A stretch of 64,000 nucleotides of DNA, taken from positions 62,001-126,000 of the forward strand of contig NZ_CP111051.1 in assembly GCF_026250525.1 (NCBI RefSeq), written 5' to 3'. Positions 8,982 to 18,736 of this stretch are shown here, one piece after another (the stretch's first letter is position 1; each line of letters opens with the position of its first letter). The translations under genes and the position numbers were made by a program. A model generated the notes under the pieces. It had not been told where the DNA came from, searched no databases, and was given only the letters and a program-made list of their open reading frames with translations. The DNA is from Chondrinema litorale (GTDB lineage: Bacteria > Bacteroidota > Bacteroidia > Cytophagales > Flammeovirgaceae).

Positions 8982-11573
8982 CTAATAGCTAGTATATAAG
9001 CTATAAACCTTTAGCTCTTTTTCGAATGAGCTTAGGTCTTGTATATTTTCCTTTTTGATAGAAATAACTTTTTCACTATTTGGAAGAAGATCGAAATAGT
9101 TATCGGAGAAATTTCCGGAACTGTTTGATGCTATATAAACACCAAGTGCGAGTTTATTACTGCTAACAGTCACATCAAAATAATCTCCGTTTTCTTTTAC
9201 TGAATAGCTAATTTCAGGATCTATAAGTGCCAAATCTTTAAATGGTTTTAGATAATGAAGCTTTTCTGAAAGAACCTGTTCTCCACTTATTAGTGATGCA
9301 TTTATTACTATTTTATCAGCTTCAAAAGCTTCCAACTCACTATTAGGAATCTCGAAATAGATATTTGCATCATTTGCACTTATATTTACATCATTACTCC
9401 ACGATTTTAATTCTTTGCCTTCATAGTCAATAATTTCCACTTTCAGTTTTCCATTAATCTCATTTAATGAATCAGAAGCTATATAGATGGCGATATTGTC
9501 TTCTCTTTCTTCGAAGCTGATTAATGTGGTTTTAAAACTTTTTTTTACCGCATAATGCAATGCTTTCCATTTTCCATAATAGTCTATGCTAGACCAAGAA
9601 GCCACTGGCCAACAATCGTTTATTTGCCAATAAAGACTGCCCATACATCGGTAGTCATGCATTTTTTTTCTGTGGGCTTCTATACCAATGCGAATACCAT
9701 AGGCTTGCAATAAATGACTCACATACAAAAAATTCTCAAAGTCTTTGGGCTTTTTGTAGTGTCGCTTCATGTATTCATCGATAGTTACATTACCGATATT
9801 TGATCTCTGATGCGACTGCATTACATCTGAATAAATATCATGGTCTTCTGGCATGGTGTATTTCAGCACAGATGAATATTCTGGAAAAGATTGAAAACCA
9901 AACTCAGACATAAAGCGAGGAATAGCATCATTATAAGTTTCAAATTTTTCTTTACCCCACCAAACCATCCAATAGTGGGCATCTCCCATAATAAGAGATT
10001 CTTTTACGCCCAAATCGCTACTTGGCGAAGAAGCCCAATAAAATTTGCTACCATCGTATTCTTTTACAACATCAGGCAGAATTTTATGGAATATATTATC
10101 GTAAGCTGTCCAGATTTTATCGGCAACTTCTTCAGATTGTTCTTCATTTACTTTCTTTTTCCATCCCCAATTTTCCCAAGCAGATAAGATTTCGTTATTC
10201 CCACACCACAAAGCAATGGAAGTGTGATTGCGTAACCTTTTTACATTGTCTATGGCTTCTTGTTTCACATTATCAAGAAAAGCCTGATCTCCCGGAAACA
10301 TGGCACAAGCAAACATAAAGTCTTGCCAAACCAATAATCCCTTTTCATCACATAAATCGTAAAACACATCTTTCTCATAAATTCCTCCTCCCCAAATGCG
10401 AAGCATATTCATATTTGCTTCTTTAGCAGAGTTGAGCACAGATTCGTAATGATCTTTTGTAACTCTATCTAGAAATACATCTTGAGGAATGTAATTGACG
10501 CCTTTCATAAATACAGGTTGACCATTTACTTTAAAATAAAATGTAGTTCCTACAGCATCTGGTTCTCTTACAATTTCAATATTTCTTAAGCCAATTCTTT
10601 TTGTAGAAGATGATACAAGGTTATTTGCAGAGACATTCACTTTTACATTATACAAGTTTTGCTCTCCAAGTCCATTTGGCCACCAAAGTTTAGGTTCGCT
10701 AATCGTAAAAGGAATTTTCAACTTATTAAGTCCTTTCGAAATCTTTACTTCTTCAGATTTTATACTTTGCCCTTCAACCAAAATTTCTACAGCGGTTTTA
10801 TCAATATCATTGCTGGCTTCAAGGTCTATCCAAGCAGTTAGGTTGGCTTGCTCGTCTAATTTTGTTTGCTCAATAAAAACATCTCTAATAATGTAGCTAT
10901 TCCAACTTTTTAACTTAATAGGTTTCCAAATACCAGATGTTACAAGTCGTGGACCCCAGTCCCAACCGAAATGGTAACCAGCTTTTCTTGTAAAAATGCT
11001 TACTTGTTTTTCACCTTCTACCTGACCAATTTTAGCCAAATCGTTATCAGATACTGGAATTTTGTAACCTAGTGCATCATACTTTTCTATGCCTTTTTGT
11101 ATAGGAGATTCGAAGAGTATGCTCAATTCATTGTTACCTTCTTTTAATAGAGATTTTACATTGGTAGCATAGTTTCTAAACATGTTATCTGTTTCCAAAA
11201 TTTGGCTACCATTCAAACTCACTTTGGCATAAGTGTCTAAACCATCAAATTCCAACTCTATTTGTTGCCAGTTTAAATCTTCTTTACTTAACTCAAAAGT
11301 TGTTTTATATTCCCAATCTTCTTTGTCAATCCACTGTAGATCTAATTCATTTAACCTGTAAAAGGGATCTTCAATTACATGATTATTAATTAAATCTGTG
11401 TGAACTGAACCAGGTACAGTAGCACTTGTCCAACTTTTATCTGATGTTTTTTTAAATACCCAGTTAGAATTTAGTTCCAAAGTTTTGTCTGTGTTATTTT
11501 GATTTTGTACTTGATTGCAGGCGGCAAAATATAAAAAAGTGATGAAAACAAGTATGATTTTTAAAGCCTTCAT
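8982..11573 (-). CDS. Glycoside hydrolase family 2 beta-mannosidase (lipoprotein)
   Basis: An 863-residue protein with a lipoprotein signal (FITFLYFAACNQ; lipid Cys about 20). It has the GH2 sugar-binding jelly roll (VPGSVHTDL, HFGWDWGPRL), an Ig-like domain and a TIM barrel. The acid/base Glu lies in WCGNNEI (about residue 461) and the nucleophile Glu in MSEFGFQSFP (about 557). The long N-domain and the MRIWGGGIYE motif are typical of beta-mannosidases rather than beta-galactosidases. It would release mannose from the non-reducing ends of beta-mannosides, probably in the periplasm or anchored to a membrane. It is monocistronic, with its own 5' region and terminators at both ends. Specificity is assigned by family resemblance only. 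Confidence 0.9.
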   Translation of the reverse strand: MKALKIILVFITFLYFAACNQVQNQNNTDKTLELNSNWVFKKTSDKSWTSATVPGSVHTDLINNHVIEDPFYRLNELDLQWIDKEDWEYKTTFELSKEDLNWQQIELEFDGLDTYAKVSLNGSQILETDNMFRNYATNVKSLLKEGNNELSILFESPIQKGIEKYDALGYKIPVSDNDLAKIGQVEGEKQVSIFTRKAGYHFGWDWGPRLVTSGIWKPIKLKSWNSYIIRDVFIEQTKLDEQANLTAWIDLEASNDIDKTAVEILVEGQSIKSEEVKISKGLNKLKIPFTISEPKLWWPNGLGEQNLYNVKVNVSANNLVSSSTKRIGLRNIEIVREPDAVGTTFYFKVNGQPVFMKGVNYIPQDVFLDRVTKDHYESVLNSAKEANMNMLRIWGGGIYEKDVFYDLCDEKGLLVWQDFMFACAMFPGDQAFLDNVKQEAIDNVKRLRNHTSIALWCGNNEILSAWENWGWKKKVNEEQSEEVADKIWTAYDNIFHKILPDVVKEYDGSKFYWASSPSSDLGVKESLIMGDAHYWMVWWGKEKFETYNDAIPRFMSEFGFQSFPEYSSVLKYTMPEDHDIYSDVMQSHQRSNIGNVTIDEYMKRHYKKPKDFENFLYVSHLLQAYGIRIGIEAHRKKMHDYRCMGSLYWQINDCWPVASWSSIDYYGKWKALHYAVKKSFKTTLISFEEREDNIAIYIASDSLNEINGKLKVEIIDYEGKELKSWSNDVNISANDANIYFEIPNSELEAFEADKIVINASLISGEQVLSEKLHYLKPFKDLALIDPEISYSVKENGDYFDVTVSSNKLALGVYIASNSSGNFSDNYFDLLPNSEKVISIKKENIQDLSSFEKELKVYSLYTSY

Positions 11574-11892
11574 TGGATTAAGGTGTTATTTACGGAAAAT
11601 ACCTTGCTATTGGTAGTTTTTTATTAGCTCAATTAGGTTTTAGCTCGGCTATGTCAGGTATGTACAAATATTGGCAATCAACACATCAAACAAACTGACC
11701 AATAACAGCTTTTACACTGATTGATACCATGAATTACAGAGATAGTAACCTCGGAGTCTTAAATCCACACAGATAAGCTTTGTTAGAAAAGGATGGGTAT
11801 TGAATAAAAAAAGAGGATATTTTAAAGCTTTATCTATCAATTAAATAAAGCTTAAAATATCCATGCTATTCATAGTGGTTGTATAAACTTTA
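11574..11892. other. Intergenic region upstream of beta-mannosidase
   Basis: About 319 bp holding the promoter region of the beta-mannosidase and, at 11815-11862, the terminator of the exporter gene to the right. No gene was seen. Confidence 0.5.
11815..11862 (-). terminator. Terminator-like hairpin downstream of the EmrE/DMT exporter
   Basis: A long AT-rich inverted repeat, 11815-11833 with 11845-11862. It begins GGATAT and ends ATATCC, pairs through AAGCTT, and carries a single bulged base. It lies 31 bp past the stop of the leftward exporter gene and leads into T-rich sequence on the minus strand. Confidence 0.6.
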
Positions 11893-12861
11893 TTAAAAAC
11901 TGGTGGCGAGCTTTCTTGAGTGATTTAGAGTATTCCAGAAATGGAAACTAATTCCTAAGAAAACTATAAAGATGCCTATTTGACCAAAAATTCCCGGTAA
12001 GGCAGTATTTCTTAAATACATTTCGCCAAGCAGTGTAAAGATGATTTCGAATACTTGTGTAGCTTCTATGGTTGCCATTGCCACTGGGTTTCTATTCACC
12101 ATTTGTGTGGCTTGGTAAAAACCTACTCCACCTAAAAAGCCAGAGAAGAATGCCGAATACAAGGAAGATTCACACTGAGTAAGTGTTGGCAAACCTGCTT
12201 GCTGGTATCCTACAATACCTAATATGATTAGCAATGGGAGACACCCGATACTCATCCCCAACACTCTTTGGATGGCATTTAATTTAAGGTCCTTTTCTTC
12301 CAGTACGACCATGAGTTTGCGATTACCCAATGGCCAAACAATTGCACCAAGCATCACCAGAAAAAAGCTAATTAAAACACCCGCCAGAGAATCTAACTGA
12401 TCTACCTTTTCAAATTGCATTACAAAAACTCCTGCTATAATTATGATTGATAGTACAAGTGCTCGCTGTGGAATTGATTTTCTGCTATCTTTATAAATAA
12501 GCGGAGCCAGTAGCATACCTGCCAAAATATTTATTTGAAAAGTGGCGGCAATCATCCAACCTGGAGAAAATAAAGAAGCAATTGCCAATGCAGTGTACAA
12601 TATGCCAAAACCGATTGTTCCCCATTTTATAAAAACCAATGGTTCTTGTTTTAAAGCTTTAATGAGCGGGCTCAATTGTTTATTAAAGTAAACTACTAAA
12701 CCAAGAATAGGAATAAGAAACAGTGAACGAAGGTTAGCTGTCCATGTCCAATGCCCTCCTGAACCTGAAATTAGGCTGTTAATTATAAAAGTTGATGACA
12801 AAAAAAGGGATGCTCCCACACCCCACACTATTGCTCTTAAGGTTTTATTTTGCTCAGTCAT
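11893..12861 (-). CDS. DMT-superfamily (EmrE-type) membrane exporter
   Basis: A 322-residue protein with about ten predicted membrane helices, in two EamA-like halves. It begins MTEQNKTLRAIVWGVGASLFLSST and resembles the 'multidrug resistance efflux transporter' branch of the drug/metabolite transporter superfamily. Family members export metabolites, amino acids or cationic compounds; the substrate here is unknown. It lies 59 nt downstream of an AraC-type regulator on the same strand, so that protein probably controls it or is co-transcribed with it. It ends at its own hairpin. Confidence 0.8.
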   Translation of the reverse strand: MTEQNKTLRAIVWGVGASLFLSSTFIINSLISGSGGHWTWTANLRSLFLIPILGLVVYFNKQLSPLIKALKQEPLVFIKWGTIGFGILYTALAIASLFSPGWMIAATFQINILAGMLLAPLIYKDSRKSIPQRALVLSIIIIAGVFVMQFEKVDQLDSLAGVLISFFLVMLGAIVWPLGNRKLMVVLEEKDLKLNAIQRVLGMSIGCLPLLIILGIVGYQQAGLPTLTQCESSLYSAFFSGFLGGVGFYQATQMVNRNPVAMATIEATQVFEIIFTLLGEMYLRNTALPGIFGQIGIFIVFLGISFHFWNTLNHSRKLATSF

Positions 12862-12920
12862 GATGCAAAGTTAAATAGGCATCGAGCAATCTTTCTGGTA
12901 CATTTCGGGTAGTTTATGGT

Positions 12921-13790
12921 TTATATAGCGCGCTGTTTTTTAAATTCTAATGGGGTATAATTGGTGTGTTTTTTAAAAAATCGCCCAAAAAATGCAGGGT
13001 CATTAAAGCCCAAATCATAACTTATTTCTTTTACAGAACCGGTAGAAGTTTGAAGTTGAATCTTGCATTCTGTAATTAACCTTTCTTGTAAAAGCTCAAA
13101 AAGTGTCGATCCGGTAGCTTCACGGCAGATTCGGTTAATTTTTTTGATATCCATATTCAACTGATCTGCATAAAAAGCTGCCAGATGTTCTTTTTTAAAA
13201 TTATCTTCTATCAGCGTTTTTAGTTTAAATAGAATTTGCCTGTTTGCCAGACTCATTTGCTCTTTAGGATGTTGGACCATTTGCACCTTGTTGGCATGTA
13301 GCAACATTAGCGAAACATAATGCAACATAATATCTACATCTTGCTTTTCAGCTGAAAGTTCGGTTTGGAGCTGTTCTATTATTAAACTAAAAATGGTTTT
13401 TAGCTTCTCATCTAAATCTATGTATGGGTAAGGTGTATAAGAATCTAATAAGCCTTGTTCATTTTCATGCTTGTGAAGTTGAAGAAATCTGTTGAGTAGC
13501 TCTTCGCCAAACATGATGATCCAGCCGTCTCTTTCAAAATGCTCGATTAAATGCACCTGACCTTTATGGATAAAAAATACTCGATCTGGTTTTAAATCAA
13601 ATGGTTTGTAATCGATGCTATGTTTGCCTTCGCCATCTTTTACTAAAATCAATTCGTAATGGTCGTGTCGATGTGGAATAATAGAAAGCCTATCAAGGTC
13701 TTTGTGCAAACGGGTTATCTGCAAATATTCACCTTTGAGTAGTTCCTGTATAGGAAGTTCGCCTTTCTTTTGAGAATTGATTTTCTTCAT
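12921..13790 (-). CDS. AraC-family transcriptional regulator
   Basis: A 289-residue protein with an N-terminal cupin-like sensing domain (about 30-150; HRHDHYELILVKDGEGKHSID) and a C-terminal double helix-turn-helix (about 190-285; VKEISYDLGFNDPAFFGRFFKKHTNYTPLEFKK). AraC proteins bind a small ligand and activate neighbouring genes. The adjacent exporter gene 59 nt downstream is the most likely target, and the divergent 2-dehydropantoate-reductase-like gene is another candidate. The protein is complete, unlike the second-last AraC gene of this window. Confidence 0.9.
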   Translation of the reverse strand: MKKINSQKKGELPIQELLKGEYLQITRLHKDLDRLSIIPHRHDHYELILVKDGEGKHSIDYKPFDLKPDRVFFIHKGQVHLIEHFERDGWIIMFGEELLNRFLQLHKHENEQGLLDSYTPYPYIDLDEKLKTIFSLIIEQLQTELSAEKQDVDIMLHYVSLMLLHANKVQMVQHPKEQMSLANRQILFKLKTLIEDNFKKEHLAAFYADQLNMDIKKINRICREATGSTLFELLQERLITECKIQLQTSTGSVKEISYDLGFNDPAFFGRFFKKHTNYTPLEFKKQRAI

Positions 13791-14019
13791 TCATTATATC
13801 GATTTCTGCAAAATTAATTTATTCTGAGTTTTTTGCCTTAACAAATGCTTTTATGGCTGCCTTGTCAATTTGAATTTTGCACTTTTGTAGAATAATAAAT
13901 TTGAAGACACGAAAAAAGATTTCTTCTATCTAGAAATTCCTAAGATAATCAGGAGCCAATTGGATAGTAACCGTCTTCTTTTTTAGAAGTGTTTGAATAC
14001 AATTAGTTAAAGAATTATT

Positions 14020-14922
14020 ATGACTATATCAATAATTGGGACAGGAGCGATAGGCGGATATTACGGTTTAATGTTGGCAAATGCAGGGCACGATGTGCAT
14101 TTTCTTTTGCGTAGCGATTACGAATATGTATTAGAGCATGGGCTTCATCTCCAATCAGAAGCACATCAAAGTATTTTTATACCTGAGGTAAATGCTTATA
14201 AAAATGTGGCTAATATGCCCAAGTCAGACATTATTTTGGTAGCATTAAAATCAACCCAAAATAGCGAAGTACTACCTCAAATTCTGCGAGAAATAGCAGA
14301 TGAAAAAAGCATTGTGGTACTTTGCCAAAATGGACTAGGGTTAGAAGCAGATCTTTCTAAGAAATTACCGCACTTACAAATAGCAGCAGGAGTCGCATTA
14401 ATAGCTGCTTATAAAAGCAAAAGTGGTGTTATAGTGCACCAAGCTTATGGTGATCTAGACTTAGCCAGTTACAATGTGACTGATCTTTCAACTTTAGAAG
14501 AATTTTCTAAGAATCTTGCTGAAGCTGGGGTTAAGTCTACTGTGCAAGAATTGAATTTAGTACGATGGAAAAAGCTAATTTGGAATATGGCTTTTAATGG
14601 CTTATCTGTGGTATTAAATAAAACTACTACACAGATTTTATCGGAGCCGCAGAGTTTTGAGCAAACCAAAGCCATTATGAAGGAGGTGATTCAAGGTGCA
14701 AGAGCATGTGGCATTCATTTACCAGAAGCCGCCGCTGATGTAATGATTAATTTTACTCAAAATATGAGTCCTTATTATCCGAGTATGAAGCTAGACTTTG
14801 ATAATGGCCGGCCTTTAGAAATTAAATACATGTATCAGAAACCGATATCGGCAGCTAGAGAAGCAGGTTTCGAAATGAAAGAAACTGAAAAGCTTTATCA
14901 AACTTTGTTGAGTCTTATTTAG
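14020..14922 (+). CDS. 2-dehydropantoate 2-reductase-like (ApbA/PanE family) NADP oxidoreductase
   Basis: A 300-residue protein with an N-terminal Rossmann fold (IIGTGAIGGYYG, G7-x-G9-x-x-G12) and an all-helical ApbA C-domain. The catalytic-type Lys and Asn lie in RWKKLIWNMAFNG (Lys about 183/184, Asn about 188). PanE reduces 2-dehydropantoate to pantoate in coenzyme A synthesis. Many genomes carry paralogues of unknown substrate, and the absence of panB, panC or panD nearby means this could be such a paralogue. It is monocistronic, divergent from the AraC regulator and closed by a strong hairpin. Confidence 0.8.
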   Translation: MTISIIGTGAIGGYYGLMLANAGHDVHFLLRSDYEYVLEHGLHLQSEAHQSIFIPEVNAYKNVANMPKSDIILVALKSTQNSEVLPQILREIADEKSIVVLCQNGLGLEADLSKKLPHLQIAAGVALIAAYKSKSGVIVHQAYGDLDLASYNVTDLSTLEEFSKNLAEAGVKSTVQELNLVRWKKLIWNMAFNGLSVVLNKTTTQILSEPQSFEQTKAIMKEVIQGARACGIHLPEAAADVMINFTQNMSPYYPSMKLDFDNGRPLEIKYMYQKPISAAREAGFEMKETEKLYQTLLSLI

Positions 14923-14939
14923 GCCTTTTAATATATACT

Positions 14940-14969
14940 AATCACTCTAGTAGAATTACCAGAGTGATT
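14940..14969. terminator. Bidirectional terminator
   Basis: A 9-bp stem AATCACTCT/AGAGTGATT (14940-14948 with 14961-14969), 12-nt loop, followed by GGTTTT. It lies between the converging reductase and DUF6624 genes. Confidence 0.8.
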
Positions 14970-14988
14970 GGTTTTGACTTTAAGTCAA

Positions 14989-15915
14989 TTATTCAGTCAC
15001 TTTTTGTGCTATTTCCCAATCGTAGTTAATTTTTCTTTTTAAATAATCTTTTAGCGGTTCAAGTCCAATTTCGGTTCTTCGCTGATCTACATACTCTGGA
15101 TTATTAATGGGAAATGGTTCTAAAATTCTATCTTCATTGTATCGAAATTGCATTCCATAATCTTGGAGTTTTCCTTCGTTTACAAGAACTCTATCATGGA
15201 TTTTAGCATATTCCATGCAACTACCTTCACCGTTGAGGCAAGCTTCTTTTATTTGAGCTAGATAGGCTTTTCTCACCGAATCACTTTCGTGATGGTTAAT
15301 AACCAGAAGCGGGGCATCTGCTGCCAATTCTCCCACTGCTGAATACGTTGGCCAGCCATTTTCGGCAATCATGACTTTCATATTTTCAAAATTGTCTTTT
15401 GTAATTCTACCTCTTAAATCACCTAATGGATAACACCAATGGGGAATATTTCCATTTTGCATGAAATAGTTTTTAGCCAGATCCATATAGTAATCCAATG
15501 CCTGATCTTTCATAATTAACCGCAGTAATTTTTTAGCATACTCAGCTTCTTTAAGTGCGCCATTTTTTTCTTGAAATTTCTTAAACTGAGCATTCTCAAT
15601 TTGTTGCCAACGAGCATCTTCAGATAGAGAATAGAAATTACAATCGGTTAGTGGGAGTAATGTGTAATTATCTTTGAGCGCGATATTTAAAAAGTAAAAA
15701 GCAGTATCTACCTGATAAATAAGCGCACAGGCAGAGGCTAGTTTGTAGGCATTTTCTTCAATCACTTTAGTTTTTGTGGCAGACAGTAAAGCAGTACCAA
15801 AAGCATAAGCGGCACTATCAGGTTTACCTTCTTGCAGATATTGCTCGCCACTTTTTTGCGCGGTACAAGTGGTAATAGATAGTAAAAATATTACGATACT
15901 AAGAGTAAACTTCAT
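14989..15915 (-). CDS. Secreted DUF6624-domain protein
   Basis: A 308-residue protein with a signal peptide (cleavage near TCTAQ, residue about 19). A short TPR-like N-terminal part (EQYLQEGKPDSAAYAFGTALL) precedes a DUF6624 domain. That family is recognised here by GWPTYSAVGELAADAPLLVINHH, IHDRVLVNEGKLQDYGMQF, FPINNPEYVDQRR and IGLEPLKDYL. DUF6624 proteins are common in Bacteroidota and have no established biochemical function that I know of. The gene stands alone between a reductase and a divergent two-component pair, so context gives no hint. Confidence 0.85.
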   Translation of the reverse strand: MKFTLSIVIFLLSITTCTAQKSGEQYLQEGKPDSAAYAFGTALLSATKTKVIEENAYKLASACALIYQVDTAFYFLNIALKDNYTLLPLTDCNFYSLSEDARWQQIENAQFKKFQEKNGALKEAEYAKKLLRLIMKDQALDYYMDLAKNYFMQNGNIPHWCYPLGDLRGRITKDNFENMKVMIAENGWPTYSAVGELAADAPLLVINHHESDSVRKAYLAQIKEACLNGEGSCMEYAKIHDRVLVNEGKLQDYGMQFRYNEDRILEPFPINNPEYVDQRRTEIGLEPLKDYLKRKINYDWEIAQKVTE

Positions 15916-16157
15916 CTTCTAAAATTTTAATTGTATTAATAACTAGAGCTCAATTGTACAGCAGTTAGCAATACAAAAAATATATTTGAGACGAATTACT
16001 AGATTAAGACAAGAAACAACCAATTAAGCAGGTGGCAGAATTTATCATTGTAGTAAAATGTAAAAACTCCTGCTAAATAGGTTAAATCCTCTTCTTTAAA
16101 AGTTATCTACCGATTGTTTTGGAAATTCTCAGGCTGTTGCACTATTTTTCATCCACT

Positions 16158-17195
16158 ATGCAATTGTTCTTAAGTAAAAAATATCGTTGGCTTAGGCATC
16201 TAATTTTCTGGCCTTGTGTGTGGTTGTTTTATATCTATTTCTTCAGTTATAAATCAAATAATGCCTCTTATGTATTGGTGTTTTCAAGTGTATTATTGCC
16301 TATTACAGCATTAAGCAGCTCCATTATCACCTACTATTTAATCCCTAAATTTCTATTGACTAAAAGAATACTTTCGTTTGGGATTTATTTAGTGAGCACT
16401 GTGCTCTTTACCACATTTTGTACGCTTTTACTACTCATCCTATCTATCGCTTATATTCCCAATTTGCGCGTAACAGATATACCTCCTATGAGCAGGAACT
16501 ATGTGTTTATTTTAATCTTGGTTTATCTGTTTGTAATGTGCATTAGCTTTATAAGTATGCTAAAAAATAACTTTATTGCAGCAGCTAGAAATAACGAATT
16601 ACAGCAACATGTTTTTGAGAGTAAATTCAAATTAAAAGAGCAAGAATTAAATTTATTGAAAAGTCAGATTCACCCACATTTTCTGTTCAATACACTTAAT
16701 ACGATTTATGGTTTTGCACTCAAGCAATCTACAGAAACACCCGATTTAATATTGAGATTGTCGGATTTGTTAGACTATATTTTGTATCAGGTAAACAAAC
16801 CGGGAGTAAGTTTGCGAGACGAGTTAAAACATCTCAATCAATACATAGATTTAGAAAAAGTAAGGTTTGAAGATACGCTTTCGGTAAGGATGAAATTAGA
16901 CATCGAAAATGATGAAGAACAGATTGCCCCTCTAATTCTTTTGCCATTTGTAGAGAATGCATTTAAGCATGGCGCGCTTACAGATGGATTACTTTTGATA
17001 GATATAGTTATTAGCAGCACAAATAGCCGATTGCATTTCTATGTAAAAAACACTTGTAATTTTATTTCCTACAATGCTGGAATTGGGCTTAGTAATATTC
17101 AAAAGCGACTTGAATTGCTTTATCCAGATCGGCACGACTTAAATATTTCGATGGAGGAAGATGCTTTTATTGTTAACTTAGAAATCTATTACTAA
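16158..17195 (+). CDS. LytS-type membrane sensor histidine kinase
   Basis: About 345 residues from the ATG at 16158. A TTG 39 nt upstream would add 13 residues, but the ATG starts right at the first hydrophobic segment. Four membrane helices (about 10-140) are followed by a short coiled coil and a His_kinase domain (PF06580 type) with the phospho-acceptor in SQIHPHFLFNTLN. The HATPase part has PFVENAFKHGA and a glycine-loop GIGLSNIQKRLELLYP. These kinases autophosphorylate and transfer to a LytTR response regulator, encoded 13 nt downstream. The signal is unknown. As usual for Bacteroidota, the N-terminal region has no extracellular sensor domain beyond the helices. Confidence 0.9.
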   Translation: MQLFLSKKYRWLRHLIFWPCVWLFYIYFFSYKSNNASYVLVFSSVLLPITALSSSIITYYLIPKFLLTKRILSFGIYLVSTVLFTTFCTLLLLILSIAYIPNLRVTDIPPMSRNYVFILILVYLFVMCISFISMLKNNFIAAARNNELQQHVFESKFKLKEQELNLLKSQIHPHFLFNTLNTIYGFALKQSTETPDLILRLSDLLDYILYQVNKPGVSLRDELKHLNQYIDLEKVRFEDTLSVRMKLDIENDEEQIAPLILLPFVENAFKHGALTDGLLLIDIVISSTNSRLHFYVKNTCNFISYNAGIGLSNIQKRLELLYPDRHDLNISMEEDAFIVNLEIYY

Positions 17196-17208
17196 AGGCA
17201 AGTCAAAG

Positions 17209-17913
17209 ATGAAGAAGATTAATTGTATGGTGGTAGATGATGAGCCCACTGCCCGAGAGATATTAAAAATGCATATCGAAAAGCTAGATGGATTGGTCTT
17301 GGTTGGCACTTGCAAAAATGCGATAGAAGCATTTGAATTGATAAATAGCCAAGCTGTTGATTTGATATTTTTGGATATAAAAATGCCGGGTATAACTGGT
17401 ATCTCTTTGGCAAAATCTATCAATAAAAATATAAAGGTGATTTTTACTACCGCTTATCGTGACTATGCTGTGGAAGGTTTCGATTTGCAAGCGGTAGATT
17501 ATTTGTTAAAGCCGATTTCGTTAGAGCGACTCTTACAGGCAGTACATAAATACAAATCTGAGAATAGTCCGGTTTTGATGAATGAACTTCCAGAACAAAA
17601 TGAAGGATTTATCTTCGTTCGCAGCAATCGGAAAATGGTGAAAATAACCTTAAGTGAGATTACTCACATTGAAAGTCTGAGCGATTATATTAAAATCTAC
17701 ACTACAGAAAATACAGTTATTACTAGAGAAAGTATCTCCAATATTGAAGCAAAGTTACCGACTGGCAAGTTTTTGAGAATTCACCGATCATTTATTGTTT
17801 CTACAGATTATATAACAGCTTACACACATGAATATGTAGAGCTGCAAAACAAGTCTTTACCCATCAGCAGGTCTTACAGAGAATTGGTGATTAAATACTT
17901 TGAAGGTTTATAA
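17209..17913 (+). CDS. LytTR-family response regulator
   Basis: A 234-residue protein with an N-terminal receiver domain (acidic pocket D10/D11, phospho-acceptor D56 in LIFLDIKMPG, Lys in YLLKPIS) and a C-terminal LytTR DNA-binding domain (about 130-234; IFVRSNRKMVKI, THIESLSDYIKIYT, FLRIHRSFIVS). It is the cognate regulator of the kinase directly upstream (13-nt gap) and probably activates transcription from paired direct repeats. Its target genes are not evident here; the neighbouring sequences are unrelated in function. Confidence 0.93.
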   Translation: MKKINCMVVDDEPTAREILKMHIEKLDGLVLVGTCKNAIEAFELINSQAVDLIFLDIKMPGITGISLAKSINKNIKVIFTTAYRDYAVEGFDLQAVDYLLKPISLERLLQAVHKYKSENSPVLMNELPEQNEGFIFVRSNRKMVKITLSEITHIESLSDYIKIYTTENTVITRESISNIEAKLPTGKFLRIHRSFIVSTDYITAYTHEYVELQNKSLPISRSYRELVIKYFEGL

Positions 17914-18011
17914 ATCTATTGCTCTACGATTCTAATACTTTCTCTTGTTTGATATACTTAAAACATGTTTCTGAGAAAGTAAACCATATTATTGATATTT
18001 TCCGTGTTGCT

Positions 18012-18701
18012 CTATTTTTCCGAATTAGTTGCTATTCTAAACCCTAAGTCATCTATTTTGAACGAAAATGGATGACTTCTTCTTCGTGTTGTTGCCATCA
18101 CGCTTCTTTCTTGGTCACACCAGCCACCACCGCGAAATACACGATATGTTCCGTAAACAGTTTCGTCATAGATGTCTGAGCACCATTCCCAAACATTGCC
18201 CAACATATCGTAAAGCCCCCATTGATTCGGTTGCTTTTGCCCAACTTCTTGAGTCCGATTATTGGAGTTCTCTTTAAACCAAGCAACTTCATTTAATTCA
18301 CCGTATCTAATGTCTTTCGTTCCTACTTGGCAGGCGTACTGCCATTCAGATTCTGTTGGTAATCGATACCCATTAGCGTTTGAGTTCAAGAGTACTTTTT
18401 CGGTTACCAAGTCAATGGTATAGCAGTTTTCTTTTCCTAAAGATTTAGAAAGTGCATTACAAAAATTTACCGCGTCAATCCAAGAAACTGTTTCTACTGG
18501 TAGTTTGTGGCCAACGTATGTAGAGGGATTCTTTTCTGTTACTGCTTTATAGATTTCTTGTGTGATAGGAAATTTGCTGAGTTCAAATGAATCAATATCA
18601 ACCTACCAAGTTTCTTTTTTTCGATCGTCTCTCATGTCTACGGTTCCAGATGGAATGTTCACATATAACTCATCAATTACATTTTTATCTACTTTATTCA
18701 T
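18012..18701 (-). pseudogene. Formylglycine-generating-enzyme (SUMF1)-like gene interrupted by an in-frame TAG
   Basis: The frame from an ATG at 18701 to the stop at 18012 encodes 229 codons of a SUMF1/FGE-sulfatase-type domain (VDIDSFELSKFPITQ, YRLPTESEWQYACQVG, WGLYDMLGNVWEWCSDIY, RVFRGGGWCD, RRRSHPFSFKIDDLGFRIA). Codon 33 is TAG (plus-strand CTA at 18603-18605), right after MRDDRKKETW and before VDIDSF. Homologues read straight through such a position, so a single substitution (for example CAG to TAG) is likely. Translation from internal starts would give only a truncated domain. Full-length family members modify sulfatases or act as generic C-type-lectin-like enzymes. This copy is probably inactive, unless the stop is a sequencing error. 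Confidence 0.75.
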
Positions 18702-18736
18702 TATTGATCCTATGTTGTTTTTCAAATAACTTCCAT

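Noticed and set aside
16119..16157. TTG at 16119 as the start of the LytS-type kinase
   Set aside because: An ATG 39 nt downstream begins right at the first membrane segment; the extra 13 residues have no features.
18603..18605. Recoding of the TAG in the SUMF1-like gene (pyrrolysine or read-through)
   Set aside because: No pyrrolysine system is expected in Bacteroidota and there is no downstream structure that I can see; a plain substitution or read error is simpler.
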